Source of the DNA: Spirometra erinaceieuropaei | Taxonomy: Eukaryota; Platyhelminthes; Cestoda; Diphyllobothriidea; Diphyllobothriidae | Length of the DNA: 64,000 bases | NCBI GenBank assembly: GCA_902702965.1 | Contig: CACRXP010000010.1 | Span: forward strand, 1,716,975-1,780,974 | Direction of reading: 5' to 3' | Shown: positions 1 through 12,967 of the stretch, in pieces | Layout of the letters: each line of letters starts with the position of its first letter | Position numbering within the stretch: the stretch's first letter is position 1 | Notes under the pieces: model-generated | What the model saw: the letters and a program-made list of their open reading frames with translations, nothing else | Told to the model about the DNA's origin: nothing | Databases searched by the model: none | Position numbers and translations under genes: made by a program

Positions 1-94
1 CAACATATGCCGTTGTGGACGTCTGCCATGCAAATCAATACTACTCACAAACCTGACGCAGCAACAAACACCAGCACCACCATCGACGACACCA

Positions 95-520
95 ATGGTG
101 AGGATTTGGATTATACCTGTCCTCATTAAGACCGCACCTTCACCCCACACGTCGGCCTGGTCGGTCACTTGCGAGTCCATCGCACAGAGACTGGCGAACC
201 AGTGCCTGCAACACCAACCTACACCTGCCGCAACCGCCTCCACTGTCCACACTGCCTTCGCACATTCATGCACCGCATGGGCCTATTCGGCCACATGCGC
301 ATTCACGAAAACCTGCGATTGACAACCGCCGGATGTACTACACCATCACACCATCATCTCCTCGCACTTCATCCCCCCCGCCACAAACATCTGGTTGTCA
401 TCTCCTGCGCAAGTGGGAGATGTGCGTCTCGACTCGTCCTCCGTGTGACTCCTGCTGTATGGGTGACTCGAGCCTGAGACTACCTCGGCTCGCCAAGCGC
501 CGTGGCTGGAAGGCTGCTGA
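95..520 (+). pseudogene. Degenerate C2H2 zinc-finger repeat copy
   Basis: In the frame of base 127 the text reads YTCPH, a TAA stop at 127-129, then RTFTPHVGLVGHLRVHRTE, and after a linker LHCPHCLRTFMHRMGLFGHM. These are two C2H2 fingers (C..C…H…H) joined by a Thr/Pro spacer. The stop in the first finger and the lack of any recognisable gene structure point to a dead, dispersed copy. A second copy is at 2,890-3,235. Confidence 0.6.
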
Positions 521-529
521 CTGACGCCC

Positions 530-1060
530 CAATTCCGTCCACACAGTTCGTCCAGTTGTGTGCGTATTTGTGTGGAGTGGCGGGCTGGTGGGCTGAGAGC
601 CGGATTGAAACAGCTCCTTCCACAGCACTCTCACACATGTGAGAGGTACGCCGTTCAACCCCCGTTGTGTGAAATCCTGGTGCTTGTGTTTGGGGGGCCA
701 GGTCGTGCATGTGGCGCGCGCAGACAAGGTCACTAGACTATGCCAGCCACCGCGCCCATTACCCGCTCCAGTCAGTCGAGCGGCTCGGACTGTGGCTGAG
801 GCATGGGAATGGAAAGGGAGAGTGAGGTTGACGACTCAGAGCATTTCACTCACTAAAAACAATCTGATGCGCTTAAAGCTATCACGGTGCGCTAAAAGCC
901 GTGGCTTGGAAGGTTGCCAACTGACGGGATAACTTGGACCTCGCATTAGGCCCATTGTTGTGTGTTTGTGTGAAGTGGCTGGCTGGTGGTCTGAGAGTCA
1001 GGCTGCAGTGGCTCCTTCTTAATGTGGTCTTTATGACACTCCCACTGTGTGGGATCAAAA
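530..1060 (+). repeat. Dispersed repeat trailing the zinc-finger copy
   Basis: The block is built around words such as GAAGGTTGCCAACTGACGG and GAGAGTCAGGCTGCAGTGGC. The same words recur at 3,290-3,720, 38,690-38,790 and 55,740-55,820, and in reverse at about 63,360-63,410. No open frame is supported. Confidence 0.6.
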
Positions 1061-1395
1061 CCGGGGGTGGGCAGCGCGCCTAGGTGTGGCTTCGGTCGTG
1101 CCAGCCGCCATTCTCTGTTGACTTTTGGTCAGAAACCGGGTTTTTTGATGTGTGGACCAGGGGATGTGGAGTGGAACGCCAAGTTGCGGGCTCGATCGTG
1201 CCATCCACCTGCGCCCTCCCCCGTCTGCGGTCTTCTTGACTCCGTCTTGACACGGGACCAAGGTGGGGGAGGAGGAGGAGAGTGCGGTAGATGCTGTGAA
1301 TGCTTACTTTCACTATAAACTAAGTCTCTCAGAAGTCACCGTCCCTGGTCCCACTCTGCAATGGAGCACACGGTGGACATAGACGAAACCGATGG
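1060..1395 (+). repeat. Dispersed GC-rich repeat unit
   Basis: This unit (TGTGGA, GTGCCAGCC, TGCGCCCTCTCCCGCC, CTTGACAC, GAGCACATGGTGGACATAG) recurs at 22,690-22,970, 39,100-39,380 and 39,590-39,840 on +, and reversed at 5,410-5,600 and 62,940-63,230. Copies are diverged. Open frames inside it are shadows shared by the copies. Confidence 0.6.
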
Positions 1396-1409
1396 TCCAA
1401 CCATCATGT

Positions 1410-1457
1410 GTGTGTATGTGAGAGAGAGGGAGAGAGAGACAGAGAGAGAGGGAGAGA
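1410..1457 (+). repeat. GA-rich microsatellite
   Basis: A run of imperfect GA/GAGG units following a short GT run. Confidence 0.8.
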
Positions 1458-2880
1458 GTAGTGTTTCAATGGTTCCTTCTTAATGTGGTCTGTACGGCAC
1501 TCTTACACAGGTGACCTCTGAGCCATCATCGTGAAAACCTGCTACATGGCGTTGGGACCAGGTCGTTTGTGGCACTAGTAGGCGGTCTGCTTAGATTTGT
1601 CAGTAACTGCGTCCGCGCATATCTTGGCTTTGTGTCGTCAGCGGAACATCCCTACCGGTGAACTGGAGGAATTGTCTTGCATAACAGACTGCCGTGTGGG
1701 TGTCAGTACTTTCCTGTACATAAAGTAATTCCAACCAGACTCTCCGATAATTTTTGAGGGGATAGGTGGGAATTTAAATCGGCGGGTGACGGGAAATGAT
1801 AACAGATGGATATTCTTCGTGAATGAATGGCAACCCTTGCGGGCGACAATGCCTGCATTGAAAACAACACTATCAAAGGACGGCGAAACCTTCAAACCGA
1901 AGCAGATGGTGATATTTGGTTAAAAAACAAAAACCGTAAGGCCTGAAGATGAATTACGAAGAATGTCCAGCCCCTGCAAACAACAGGAAAACTCTGTACA
2001 ACGTCAGGATATGGACGATGAGGTCCAGGAAGTAAGGATGACGAAATCACCCATGTTAGCGGTCGCCAGACCAATAGGAATAATCCAAGCAACGCAGCTG
2101 CTAGTGAAACGGTAGGCGAAGGTTGGATGTAGCGAGGTAAGCTATCCGAATGCATGAATATTAAGGCAGAAATCTAACATTGGCCCCTAGTGAAAGGAAA
2201 AGAAGGTTCGTGGAGAACAAAGAATCTAAGGCGCATTAGGGTGAAACCAAAAGCAAGATTCCGCTGACAGGGATCATACCCATCAGCGGCTTTACGGCAG
2301 GCACACTATCACTGAAAAAGAACAGGCCGAGGCAAGTTTGTAACTGCCGTAGAGAAAGTACGCGATCCAAAACACACCAACCAATGCCTACTTAAATATA
2401 GTAGATAGTTGTGGATAATAAACATATTATAGCCACATGTCATGTCCTTGCCCTTAGTTCTGTGACTTGACGGTCGTATTAGACGTTCCTCTGTACGCTG
2501 TAGTCCGTAGGTCTACCGTATATGAGGTTCAGCTTCTAGCGGTCAGTCAACAAATCTGTGTGCTGCGTAGGGATAACATCCTGCTAACCAGTCCTACTAG
2601 CTGTCTTAATTCTGTGAGGGCTAGCCATAACTCACCACCCACTTAACCTATACCGGTAGTTTGATTCGTTCTTGTCGTGGCACTCATAAACAGAGCTTAT
2701 TTTCTAAGCACCGACTGAGTCTTGTCCTGTCGTTAATCATCTGGGTCTCCTTTTTCCACAGGATGACACACGAATTAGGAGGGACAATGAGGGTGGTACT
2801 GCATGATTCGCATCCGTCATAAGCCTCCTCATGCACTAGTCACATTGCTCCCCGTGTTAACGGTGGTAGTGGCCGTTTTC
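1458..2880. other. No gene recognised
   Basis: Only short unsupported open frames on both strands; no familiar protein motif or structured repeat seen. Confidence 0.6.
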
Positions 2881-2889
2881 AATGTAGAC

Positions 2890-3235
2890 ACATTGTCATA
2901 TTGCCACACTGTCACCCCATTTTCACCCCGCGCATCGGCCTGGTCGGGCACTTGAGAATCCACCGGTCTGAGTCCGGTAAACCAGTACCTGGAGCACCGA
3001 CATACACTAGACGCCATTGCCTCAATTGCCAGCACTGTTCTCGCACATTCAACTATCTCGTGGGCATATCAGGTCACACGCATCTCTATGGAAACCTGCG
3101 ACAGAACACCACCGGCTATACCGTATCACCACATCTCTCCTCACCACCTGCTACAGTACACATGACCACATCCGACATCACACAACGCAATCACGTAATT
3201 GGCTCCTCTCACGTAAGCGGTAAGTGCGTTACTTA
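2890..3235 (+). pseudogene. Second degenerate C2H2 zinc-finger repeat copy
   Basis: The frame reads HPIFTPRIGLVGHLRIHRSE, a spacer GKPVPGAPTYTRR, then LNCQHCSRTFNYLVGISGHT. The first finger has lost its cysteines and the second its final H, so it cannot bind zinc as written. About 60% of positions match the 95-520 copy by eye, with the same downstream repeat tail. Confidence 0.55.
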
Positions 3236-3289
3236 ACAACTTCTCCCTGTAGCTCCCCAGCTGTATGTGTTATCCGAGCCTGAGATTAG

Positions 3290-3725
3290 CACGGTGCGCT
3301 GAGCGCCGTGCCATTGAAGGTTACCAACCGACAATGGAACTCTGACCTAGGAGTCAGCCCAGTGTGTGTTTGGGCGGAGTGGCCGACTGATGGACTCAGA
3401 ATCAGGCTGCAATGTCTTCTACTTAACGTGACCTCTGGCACTCTCACGCAAGTGATATCCATGTTGTCCACCCATTTAGTGTGAAATCGTGATACTTCCG
3501 TCTGGGGAATAGGTCGTATAAGTGGCATGCACAGACGAGGTAATTAGTTCTGCCAACCAGATAGTTGACCGGCTCGACAATGGCTGGGACCTCAGAATAG
3601 GATGGGAGAGTGCGGCCGACGTCTCAGCGCATTTTCGTCACTATAAACAATCTGGTGTGCTTGAAGTCATCATGTTACGCTAAATGCTGTGGTTTGGAAG
3701 GTTGCCAACTGACAAGAAAACTTGG
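3290..3725 (+). repeat. Second copy of the zinc-finger tail repeat
   Basis: It carries the same order of words as 530-1060: a GTGCGCTGAGCGCCGTG block, GAAGGTTACCAACCGACA, a GT-rich line, AGAATCAGGCTGCAATG, and a further GAAGGTTGCCAACTGACA. Follows the 2,890-3,235 zinc-finger copy directly. Confidence 0.55.
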
Positions 3726-5400
3726 ACCTCACAGTCAAAAAACAGATACTTATCGCCGTCAAACTGAATATCAAGCACCAGTTAGTATGCCGGCATCGCC
3801 ATTATTCGAAAGTCAGGTAGAGTGGTTGGTACTTGAAAGTAGACGTTAAAGTGTCCAACCCGTGTCATAGAGTTTGATGATCATGGAACAGTTTTGGTAC
3901 TTAGATCTAGAAGAGGATGTTGTCCGAGTTTTACGTAGCTCAGAGAGAGGGAGAAGGAGTGAACGAAATAGAGGGGATTTAAGCGAATAAAATCGCATCT
4001 CCGCAATGTCCAGATAAACTGATTCATTATAAGACTAATGAAGGGATGAACTGTAATCACAATGCACATTCCATCTTTTAAGTCGCTGTTCAAAAGCCCA
4101 AATACTGCACAATCTAGAATGAAATTGCTACCTTTTCCGTCAGCACAGTGAACAGGCAAGTAATTGAATGAGTTGGTTGATTGTGGGCAGGCCAACCAAG
4201 ACGGATAATAAATTAACTGGTGCGGACTGCCACAAAAGTACGGGTTGCAGAAATATTTGAGGAGATTGGCGCGTTACATCAAAATCTTTGTTCATCCGAA
4301 CTTTCGATTACCGCTAAAATACATTACCACAGATGTGAGCTAAAAGAAATTGAAAGGCACAGGCGATTGCGATGGTTGTAGTGTGCAGTTGATAAGCCAA
4401 TGCCAGTCTTGTGACCAGAGGAGTGTGCACCGTGGGTGTTTTTAAATGGAGCAATAATTGTTCATTCGACTAAGATCAAACATTTGATGCGGGCGTCTTT
4501 ATTGAGAGTTTTGGTAATTGGGGTGAAAATGACTCGATAATGTGGTTGTCAGGTACTTTCCCCAAAAAGACGGTATTACTCCGCCCTACTTCATAATTAA
4601 TTTGTTGCCGTTTTTCACATATTTAGCCTTCGTAGCATTTTCAAATACTGTGTGTTGCATAACAGTAATTAGTGAAGCTTACAACCCATGCAGTTACTAT
4701 TTCTAACTAAGATTTAGAAGCTAAAGGTGTGTTCGGGTCTCCTGGAGTGTACTATGAAGTGTAACCTCAACTCCTCCTCCTCCTCCTCCTCCTTCATTAC
4801 TGATGAATGTTCGGCACCGGCGTTTGAATAAAGCTCCCGTTTCACCCATGTATTTATTTTTTTCGAAACTGCAGTAGGTCGGACAAATAACTCTAGAGGT
4901 TTATTGTCGTGACAGTGGGTTTTCTGATCTCCTCACTGCTTGACGGAGGGCTGGCTCCGGGTGCTGTGCAAAATAAAATTAAATTAGATTGCATGGGCAG
5001 TTGACAACTTCCAAGAAGTTCTAGACATACGGAATTGGTTGCAAAAATGTGACTACGGTGTTGTTTACTCGCCCGTTCGTATCTTTTGCCGAAGTTTAAC
5101 AGACATCCATTAGTTCCAAATATTTTTCGGAGGCACTGCAGTTCGAAATCTTGGCTTCTGACCCGGTGAAATGCAATTAAACACTCCGTTGATCGTGTTG
5201 CTCAGTCTCGTTTTGGTAAATTGGCGGATGCTGTCAAAACTCAGTACAAAAGTTCTGACCCGAGAAACTTGGAATGAGAATCGAGAACAGGTATAACGAG
5301 GCCTATTGCGACAGCTGAATTTCAAACTCAGTTATTGGACCAGAGAGCTTGCCTGTTTTTTCTTACCGCCCTGAGGTAGGTATCGCCTTAAGTTCAATAG
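3726..5400. other. No gene recognised
   Basis: AT-rich intergenic sequence; the only structured item is a (CTC)n tract at 4771-4792. Confidence 0.6.
4771..4792 (+). repeat. (CTC)n microsatellite
   Basis: Seven uninterrupted CTC units. Confidence 0.9.
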
Positions 5401-5409
5401 CTCGTTATT

Positions 5410-5600
5410 TACCCAATGCCAAAATGCAGGTGATGGGGACAGTTCGACCGTCGATTTCGACGATGTCTACGGTGTGCTCCACAACAGGAGAGAGCAGAGA
5501 CGGTGACTTACGCGAGAACTGGTCTACAGTAATAACATACTTTCGATGCATCTACTGCACTTTTGCCTCCTCCCCCACCCGGATCTGTTGCCATGACAGA
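5410..5600 (-). repeat. Dispersed GC-rich repeat, reverse copy
   Basis: Shares GACAGTTCGACCGTCGATT with 63,007-63,030 and the reversed text of the 1,060-1,395 unit (TGTGCTCCACAACAGG, CATCTACTGCACTTTTGCC). It is the target into which the small retro-insert at 5,620 landed. Confidence 0.5.
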
Positions 5601-5605
5601 GTAGA

Positions 5606-5699
5606 GACGACCAAAGGTTTTGAAGAAGAAGAAGAAGAGGAAGAAGAAGAAGACACAAACGCCGGGACAAGAGCTTTATTAGCCTGACGACCAAAGGTT
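5606..5699 (-). mobile_element. 66-bp Penelope-type terminal insert with 14-bp target duplication
   Basis: GACGACCAAAGGTT occurs at 5606-5619 and again at 5686-5699. Between them, read on the minus strand, the insert starts AGGCTAATAAAGCTCTTG and ends in a TTC-rich tract. The same AGGCTAATAAAGCTCT text follows the hammerhead-like core in the Penelope-type fragments at 21,017 and 36,607. The insert therefore begins exactly one base after the GTC cleavage triplet of that core. Confidence 0.7.
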
Positions 5700-8600
5700 G
5701 AAGAGGAAGCAGGCGACTGACCTGGCGTAAATTCTCGCCTACGCTTACCACTACACCCCATCGAAACAGGTATCCGCGTAGACACCAACCTGGGCGACTA
5801 AGCACGTTCCCACCGGGACGTCGAGTCAGCCAATGACTGGACTAGACCAATTAAATGACACAAGTAGGAGATACGACAAACAACTTTTGTGATGCAAGGC
5901 ACGAATATCAGTTTGGAATTTTTAGAGCTTTTACTTTCTATTTCTGCAACTAAAACTCCATCTTGGCCCCAAAATGTTTGCAGTAGGAAACTCCGGCCAA
6001 GAATGCGGTGTAAACGCCCACACATAGAGATCTCGTTGATAAACCTACATGCCCCAAACTAACAGAATGAAGGAAATCCAAAGTCGGTTCGCAAGGTTTA
6101 TCAGTCGACCTAGCTCGGAAACTGTGTAAAAGAGATTTGCGCTCTATGTGAGTTTTAAAAATTCGATTGCAGTTGTACAATTAGCAATTACAGACAGAAA
6201 ATAAAAATAACCGCGTGTAGAGGAACTTACAACCTGTCATTCTAACAGACAGCATCCTAGAGGGATCTCCTAGGTTTGCTGAATTGGACGCTGAAACCTT
6301 CAGCTCACTGTCTCACAGAAATTAAGGCCGTAACTTTACACATGCATGAGGTTAAGTAGATTTCGATTCTGACTGCTCCTCCGAAGTTTACGGAACGTAT
6401 ATAAAACTATAACTTGAATTTGCGCTCATGACCAGGGGAATTTGACGCAGCATGATTACAACCTTTTTGGGGGATTCGAAGGTGGACTATCGTATTACTG
6501 GAGGCACAGCGTCACGCGCGATCCATCTGTATAAATTAATCTCTTTTTTATGAACTGTGGGCGATCGCGGGGCAGTTTGGTTTATATCCTCCGTCTATTC
6601 ACAGTTTGAATTGCACACTTCCTGTGAGTCGATTATTCCTAAATCGTAACTATAGCAAACCCAGACGGCATCCCTTTAAAGTTGGTGTGTTTCAAAGAAA
6701 ATTGGATATGTGAAAGCCCTTTTCCGAAATGAATGGCGAAATCACAAGCTAGCTTATTTGCAGCGGCTAAGGTCTCTCAGTCCGTGGAAACATTCGAACG
6801 CAACCCCGCTGGGTGTTCGTTGCAACGACAAACAGATTATATCATTACGTAGACTAAGCAATTTCCTGACTTTGAGAGGCTGCGACTACTTCCTGTGTTC
6901 GGTATGATTATTTTACACTAGTACCAGTACTTCCTGTTTGTTGATGGCAATGAGCAATTTCAAAACCCACATATTTTCACCAAAACACGTCGATCTTAGC
7001 TCGGCAATTAAAAGAGATGTGAAAAATAGTTTGGGAATTCTAAAATATCTGCTCAAGATATAGCAATGGCAAACTGTACAAAAACTTTCGGCCTATAGGG
7101 GACAAGCGCCAAACAGCCACAGGTAGCGATTTTTCCGAATACCGCAAAGTGCAGCTGCAGTAAAACTTAAGCATTCGAATTTATGCCTTTATTCTATCGC
7201 CAGACCCTTTAGGAAAAAAAGGCAGTAGAAGGAAATCTGCCCACTTAAATTGCCACGCAATCTATCTGATACGATAATCTGTTTGATATTATGTATTAGA
7301 CTTTGCTTCATTATTACGAGCTAGGCGACACCCTGTGTTGGCAATGGGGGCGAAATGAAACATCCGGTTACAGACATGGGATTCACATGTGTTAGTCTAA
7401 CTAGAAATATGCGACAAATAGATATAAAGCTGATTGCGCATTATAGTGTTTTTGACTCCAATTAGGAAGGGCAACATTGACTGGGACACAAAATATAAAA
7501 AGAGCGGCATTTTTGAATTCGAAACGAAATTCGGGGCTTGACACATGCTCTACGACAAGCCCTCGAGTCGGCAACAGACTAAAGAGCCAGACAGATGGTT
7601 TAAAATAGGGCTGGGAAACCACAATTGTTCACCTTCGTCCTTATATCTTCACATTTTGGGTCTCGTGTCTCTGATCCTTCCTATTCTTTTTATGACTTCC
7701 AGAAACCATTACAGCCAAAACGTGTGCTTGGTTGGCTCCATCATCAAAGCACCAACAGCACATGGAATAAAACACCAGGAACTGCAATTATAACTGCTTC
7801 CATAAAGGCACAGATTAGCCTATCGGAAGTCAGACCTAAAATACGGAAACACGAAGTCCTCAGGCACGTAAAACGGCCTCATTCACAGACGGCCTTGATT
7901 ATTGCTCATCTATACGTGTCGTGCCCCTGTTGCCATTCCTGCCGTTAAGCTACTATTCACAGATTTCTTATGCGCACTCATTATCGTTCGACCTGGAATC
8001 TGCACTGTGCGGATTTTTTTTAAGGAAATCACTGAATAATTCTGGCAATCCAACAAGGATTATCCACTAAACTTCCGATCTATCTAATGGGAAATTCCAG
8101 AGTAAACTTCAAAAAACGCGCACGCATTTTGGCTTGAAATCTCCGCGCGTTGTTGTGATTGGCTGACTGCATAAATCTAAAGTCTAATAATCCTTACGAT
8201 TACCAAGTCCTGTGAAACTTTGTTTGCACTACTTTGGGAAGCGCCAGAGTTAAAAGTTGGGAGAACCAATCGCCTTTATGGAAACTGCCGCCCAGTGTGG
8301 CCGATTGAGAATCTGTAGGATATACTTCTACGGCAAGTTTGCTTATTCACATCAGTTCTATCCCCTCCCGAGTGCCTGAGGTCTTCGTTTAGCCGGTTAC
8401 TCTCTTTTTTGGCTCAAGACGCACTCAGTTTGTTCAAGTACCGGCCTGAGTGAGGGCAAAAATCGTTCGCACTTGTTTCCATGTCGCCGCCCACCACTTA
8501 TTGCTCTTCATTTACGCACGCAGTGGCAATGGGCTCCCTCCCCATTTAAGGCCCTTCGTAGACTAATGTCAGTCATAACGTCAACCGACGACTCCCGTAC

Positions 8601-11171
8601 CCACTCCATTGTATGAATATCTTAGCCACCCAGCGTGCGCATGGGAGATGCCGAAGTATCCTCATCTTTGTTGTTAGCGATCTTCATATTACCGTTAGCT
8701 TGTTCAATCCCACGGTCCCGTCGGCGTGCTAGCAGCAATGCCAATCTGGGCGTTAGTGATATACTAGGACTTTTAGGGAACAGGTTAACCTGTCCGCCGT
8801 GAACTTGTTTGCAGAAATGCTCGACTCCGATACCCGATATTTGGTAGGAAACTTGAAAGGGCGCGGCATCTTATTTGATTGCCTGCGCATTTATCGGGAG
8901 CAATCGATACCCACATCGATTAGGTTCGTCAGCGCGTTGTGCATCTCTGCACATGTGTTTCATACCAAAACTCGTACTTGCGAACATTCAACCTCTTAGC
9001 AATGTGGCATAAATATGTCGTAGACCGGGACGAAACTTCCCGTTTAGAATATACGCGGGTCCCTGCTTAGGTCATTTGGGGCACCGTCGGTCATTAATCT
9101 CTCTCGGCATTTGGCGTCATATAAGTATGGTAGCGATGTAAGTACGGATTTATCGTGAACTAACATCCAGAGGAATATCATTACCGTTAGTGCAAGCATA
9201 TCCAACAGGACACTGCAGTAGTCTAAGGATCCCTGCCTAGAAATCCTCCGAACTATCAACTCCTTGGGAGGTGTACAACCTTCGAGATTGTCGATAATAT
9301 ATTTTCCCTTAGACCACTCCCTCCGACACACCTACTCTTAAACAGCTGTTTGCGCTGTTCGTATCGACTCCAATGTGAAGTTTAGCATGGAGATGTGTAC
9401 AGTCAACTAGATATCCACTATGACCGCGATTTAAACACCAGCACAGTATGTGTCCTCGAGTTTTGGAAATAAATAATTACACTTACCAAGCAGCTAGACA
9501 AACTGGCACTAACGAGCTTGTCAAGATCTGCTTAGCCGCAACCTGTGTAGCCGCCGAAATCAATTGCAGAAAAAACCCTCCCAAAGACTACAAATTAAAA
9601 TTTTGAGACCTGTCTGTTCATTGTTTACTGCGTCTGTGAAGGTCTCTCCATAGTACCATTGCCCAGCTTTGGGTGGTACACCGCAGCAACGATAAGGCTG
9701 ACTATAGCACGACGTAATCACAAGTGCGATCCTCGATGGCACCGAATTTTACTATACGAATGACTTCGGCCTGACCAGTCGGCACAGCTTCGACATCATT
9801 CCGGGTACAACTTGCATCGACCTCATTGTGGTAGAATTATGTGCTGGCGGCCGAAAAGTCAATATTATGCGATCAGTAGTCTGACAAGCTGCCCGTGGAA
9901 ACCTGAGCAGCATCAACATGTTACTATGCAGAATCTTTCCTGTGTGCCCTTTCGTTTTTCGGTGTTAGTGGCGTACTCATATTCCACCGAACATTGCCTA
10001 GTACTCTCATAAACAAGCTGACGGATACCGTGGTCGTTAGTCACAATTGAAAAATCCGCACTATGAAGGTCCAGGAGTTAGACATAACTTATGTTCGCCA
10101 GTTCCCCGCTTGATGTTATGGTTGACATCCAGCCCGTAAAGCAATAGTGCCAAGAGGGCCACTCACGATCGTTACGCCACGGGCAGATAGAAGCTAAGTC
10201 CTAAAGTAGGCCGCTTCTTTCAGCGCTCCAATTAGTAATTTGAAAAAAATCAATCCTCATTTGATGTCATACTTCCAGCTGATAAATATAACCTCGTATG
10301 CGCTTTCTGATTTGCTGAAAATTGTTCAGTCTGTGTGACACCAGGTCTGCCTAACGGCACGAGGACAGTGCAAACCCTCTTTCTTTCTACGAAGCAAAGA
10401 CAAGTCCTAGCTCTATTTTCGTCCTAACTCGGTGGCTGGGCTGTAGAGTAGCGTCCGTCCTACCGGATTGCTTCTGCAAGTTTGTCCTAATCATCCCTGT
10501 TATACCCTAACATGACAATCGTCTCTATTCCTAACCACCCTGGCCACAACCACACATACAGCAGACGAACAAGGGATTCAGGTCCAGGTGATCTTCGTCG
10601 GGTACCGGCAAACGTTTTTTGCAGTTTTGCGTCCTACTCCTTCCGGTAATTATAACAGTTCTAATTGAGACGGACAAAAGCGAATGGGGAACTCGTGCAC
10701 CCAGCTGAGTGTATTAGTAGGCCGACCTCCAGAACTTGCGCTGGATGCTCTGTCGACTGTCCTTCAGTCGGGCGAGGTCACAGGGTACCTTAAGAGTTTA
10801 GCGCATCGTCCTGTACTGTTCTCGGATGTTCTTGCTGAAATAAAGTTAATTTTTTCTCTTTCTTTTTACAGCGGGACTAGCTTTCCTTCCTTTCTTCTGG
10901 CTGGTTAATTCGATTTGGTTTTTCCGCGACGCTTTTCTGAGCGAGAGCACTCCTGATAGGAGGCAATTCCGCTTGTGTAAGTGTCACCCTCTACACCTTC
11001 TCTTAACTCATAACTCTCACCCTAGTTGTCTCCTTGAGCATTGTTGGTGCGCTCCTGTGGTTTGCCGGACTTCTGACCTGGAATTTGATCTATCAGTCCT
11101 ATCGACCTTCGTGGGGAGAGCTTGGTGATCGCCTCTCTTTTAACATCCCTGCGGGAGTCTTGTAAGCCCTC
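5700..11171. other. No gene recognised
   Basis: Several open frames of 60-110 codons exist on both strands, but none has a recognisable family motif, codon pattern or splice support. Possible fragments of old elements (for example around 9,044-9,331, minus) cannot be named. Confidence 0.5.
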
Positions 11172-12967
11172 ATGGCTCCGACCACTCCTCTTGAAATCTC
11201 AGAGCTTCTACAAATTGAAGGAGTAGTGTGTAGTGTGAAGCAGCCCGTACAACGTGATAAAAACAATATTTTGATATCGTCAAAACTGAAAGTCATGGTA
11301 AGCCTTTTTTCCGTAAATGTTTTAAGGAGATCTGCTAGTGCAAAATTTTAAGGCATGCAGCGACTTGTACCGTCGACACTAGAGAATTCCGAAATTTTCT
11401 GCTGACAGTCATATCTATACTTCCGTGCAGTGCCGACTGATGTTCTATGACCTTTACGCCCTCGTTGACTTCATTTCGTTGTTGTTGTTTATAATCATAG
11501 CACGCGAAGGCCGGGGCCTAGCTGCATTCTTTGACGTCAGAGTCTCAATAGAATCCAAATTTATCATTTGTGTGTTGCTAGGTTTGCCTTTAGCACAAAA
11601 GCTACCACTACTTATCATTAGTTCTGTCAAGCTCGGACATGAATTCGCGTTTCCAACATCGAACAAAAAGTTCCAATCATATGTCGTCATTTGCTTAGCC
11701 GTTTCTTCTTTATTTTTTTTCAACATATTTTAGGAGCAGGTATTCATATGCAAGGCTGCAATTGACCGACTGCTCGGAGAGGCCAGCTCTAAAATCGACA
11801 CACAGACTGACAATGACGAACTGTTTCTGTGGATTCATGGTGTTGGCATAGGAGCCATTGATCGGGCCATAGAAGTGGCCCATAACCTGTCTACCAAGTT
11901 TTTTCCCAACCAGTTAAAAGTGTTTCTCTTTACGGAAAATTTGGATCTCTCGGAAGAAGTAAGCCGTTTTGGTCAATTTATTACCTCTAGTCATAATTGT
12001 TCCTTTATATGGGAGAGGGTTTTCATCAACGGCCTCCAAACTTCCCATTCCTGTTTGACCTTAATGCTGCATGCTTCCAAGTGAGGACACACGTTGAACA
12101 CTCCACTGTTTATTTTTTGCGAAAGCTCGCTGGAATTGACGATCGTAGAATACGTAGTGTGCGCATGCGGTCGCTGACCCTCGTAGGTCTGTGCGACTGA
12201 GTTACCACAAATACCCTTGCTATCAATAACTAGCAGACGCATGTGGTGTCTATGAAATATCTTGACTCGGGCACTAGTTGCCCAGCACGACTCCATTTGG
12301 GGACTAAGATCTCACGTGAAGACGATAGTTTGGGTCAGAATCATAGGTATTCTTAGGAAGTCGCTGAGTAAGTTGCGTAGTAATTGCCAACCAAATCAGG
12401 GTAGGTGCATCCCCCTCTATATAATTGGTTTTAAATGCTTGCTGGTGTCACGTGTCATCTGTCTGTCTGTCTGTCTATCTCTCTTTTATTAGGAAGGGAT
12501 TAGTGGCCTGTGTGTTATTTAAGTCACAAAAGCTGCCATTTTGTCGGTCAAGTCTTTTGCTCATGGTTGTAGCACTTCTGTGCTGCCATGAATCCACGAA
12601 AATAATCTGACACTTCAGGTTTTTCTTCTGTTGCCTGGCCATGTCTGGCTGTAATAACTAGTATCCGTTTACTCAATGTTTTTGTGTTTTATACGCAATC
12701 TTCCAAAAGTTTTGCTGTTGATATCAATGACTCTACGTATACAATAATGATCCACCGCAACCTTAATGTCTTCCTCAAATGTAGCTAATCCGTGTCAACA
12801 AGGCGGGCGAGGTCATCGAACGGGAAAACCGCACAACCAAACCTGCGATTCACATTCGTGTTTCAGTTTTGTGTCCCTCTCCATCCCCGGTACAAGACGC
12901 TCTAACCTGCCCAGGCTCTGAGTTCCCTGTCCCTCTGCATAACTGCACAGTCTTTCATTTTGCCTGA
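11172..12967 (+). CDS. POP7: RNase P/MRP protein subunit p20 (Alba-fold), complete, 3 exons
   Basis: RPP20/POP7 is a nuclear Alba-type protein that binds RNase P and RNase MRP RNA, for tRNA 5' end and rRNA processing. Exons: 11172-11297, 11734-11958 and 12785-12967; both introns are phase 0 with GTAAGC donors and TTTTAG or GTAG acceptors. The product is 177 aa, against about 140 in human. An in-frame TAA sits three codons before the chosen ATG. Residues 76-87 read IHGVGIGAIDRA, the family's central IHGLG..AI.RA motif, followed by AIEVAHNL. The last exon contains PAIHIRV near residue 140, matching the SAIHIRV strand near the C-terminus of human RPP20. About 34 residues follow that strand, longer than usual. 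An AATAAA lies 32 bases after the stop. Reading frames across all junctions agree, so the model is strong; the exact C-terminal extension is the least certain part. Confidence 0.9.

Noticed and set aside
5549..5805. Leucine-rich minus-strand frames
   Set aside because: Produced by the GAA/TTC tract and repeat sequence.
10684..10908. 74-codon + frame upstream of the p20 gene as a possible first exon
   Set aside because: No motif, and the p20 gene has its own ATG with an in-frame stop just before it.
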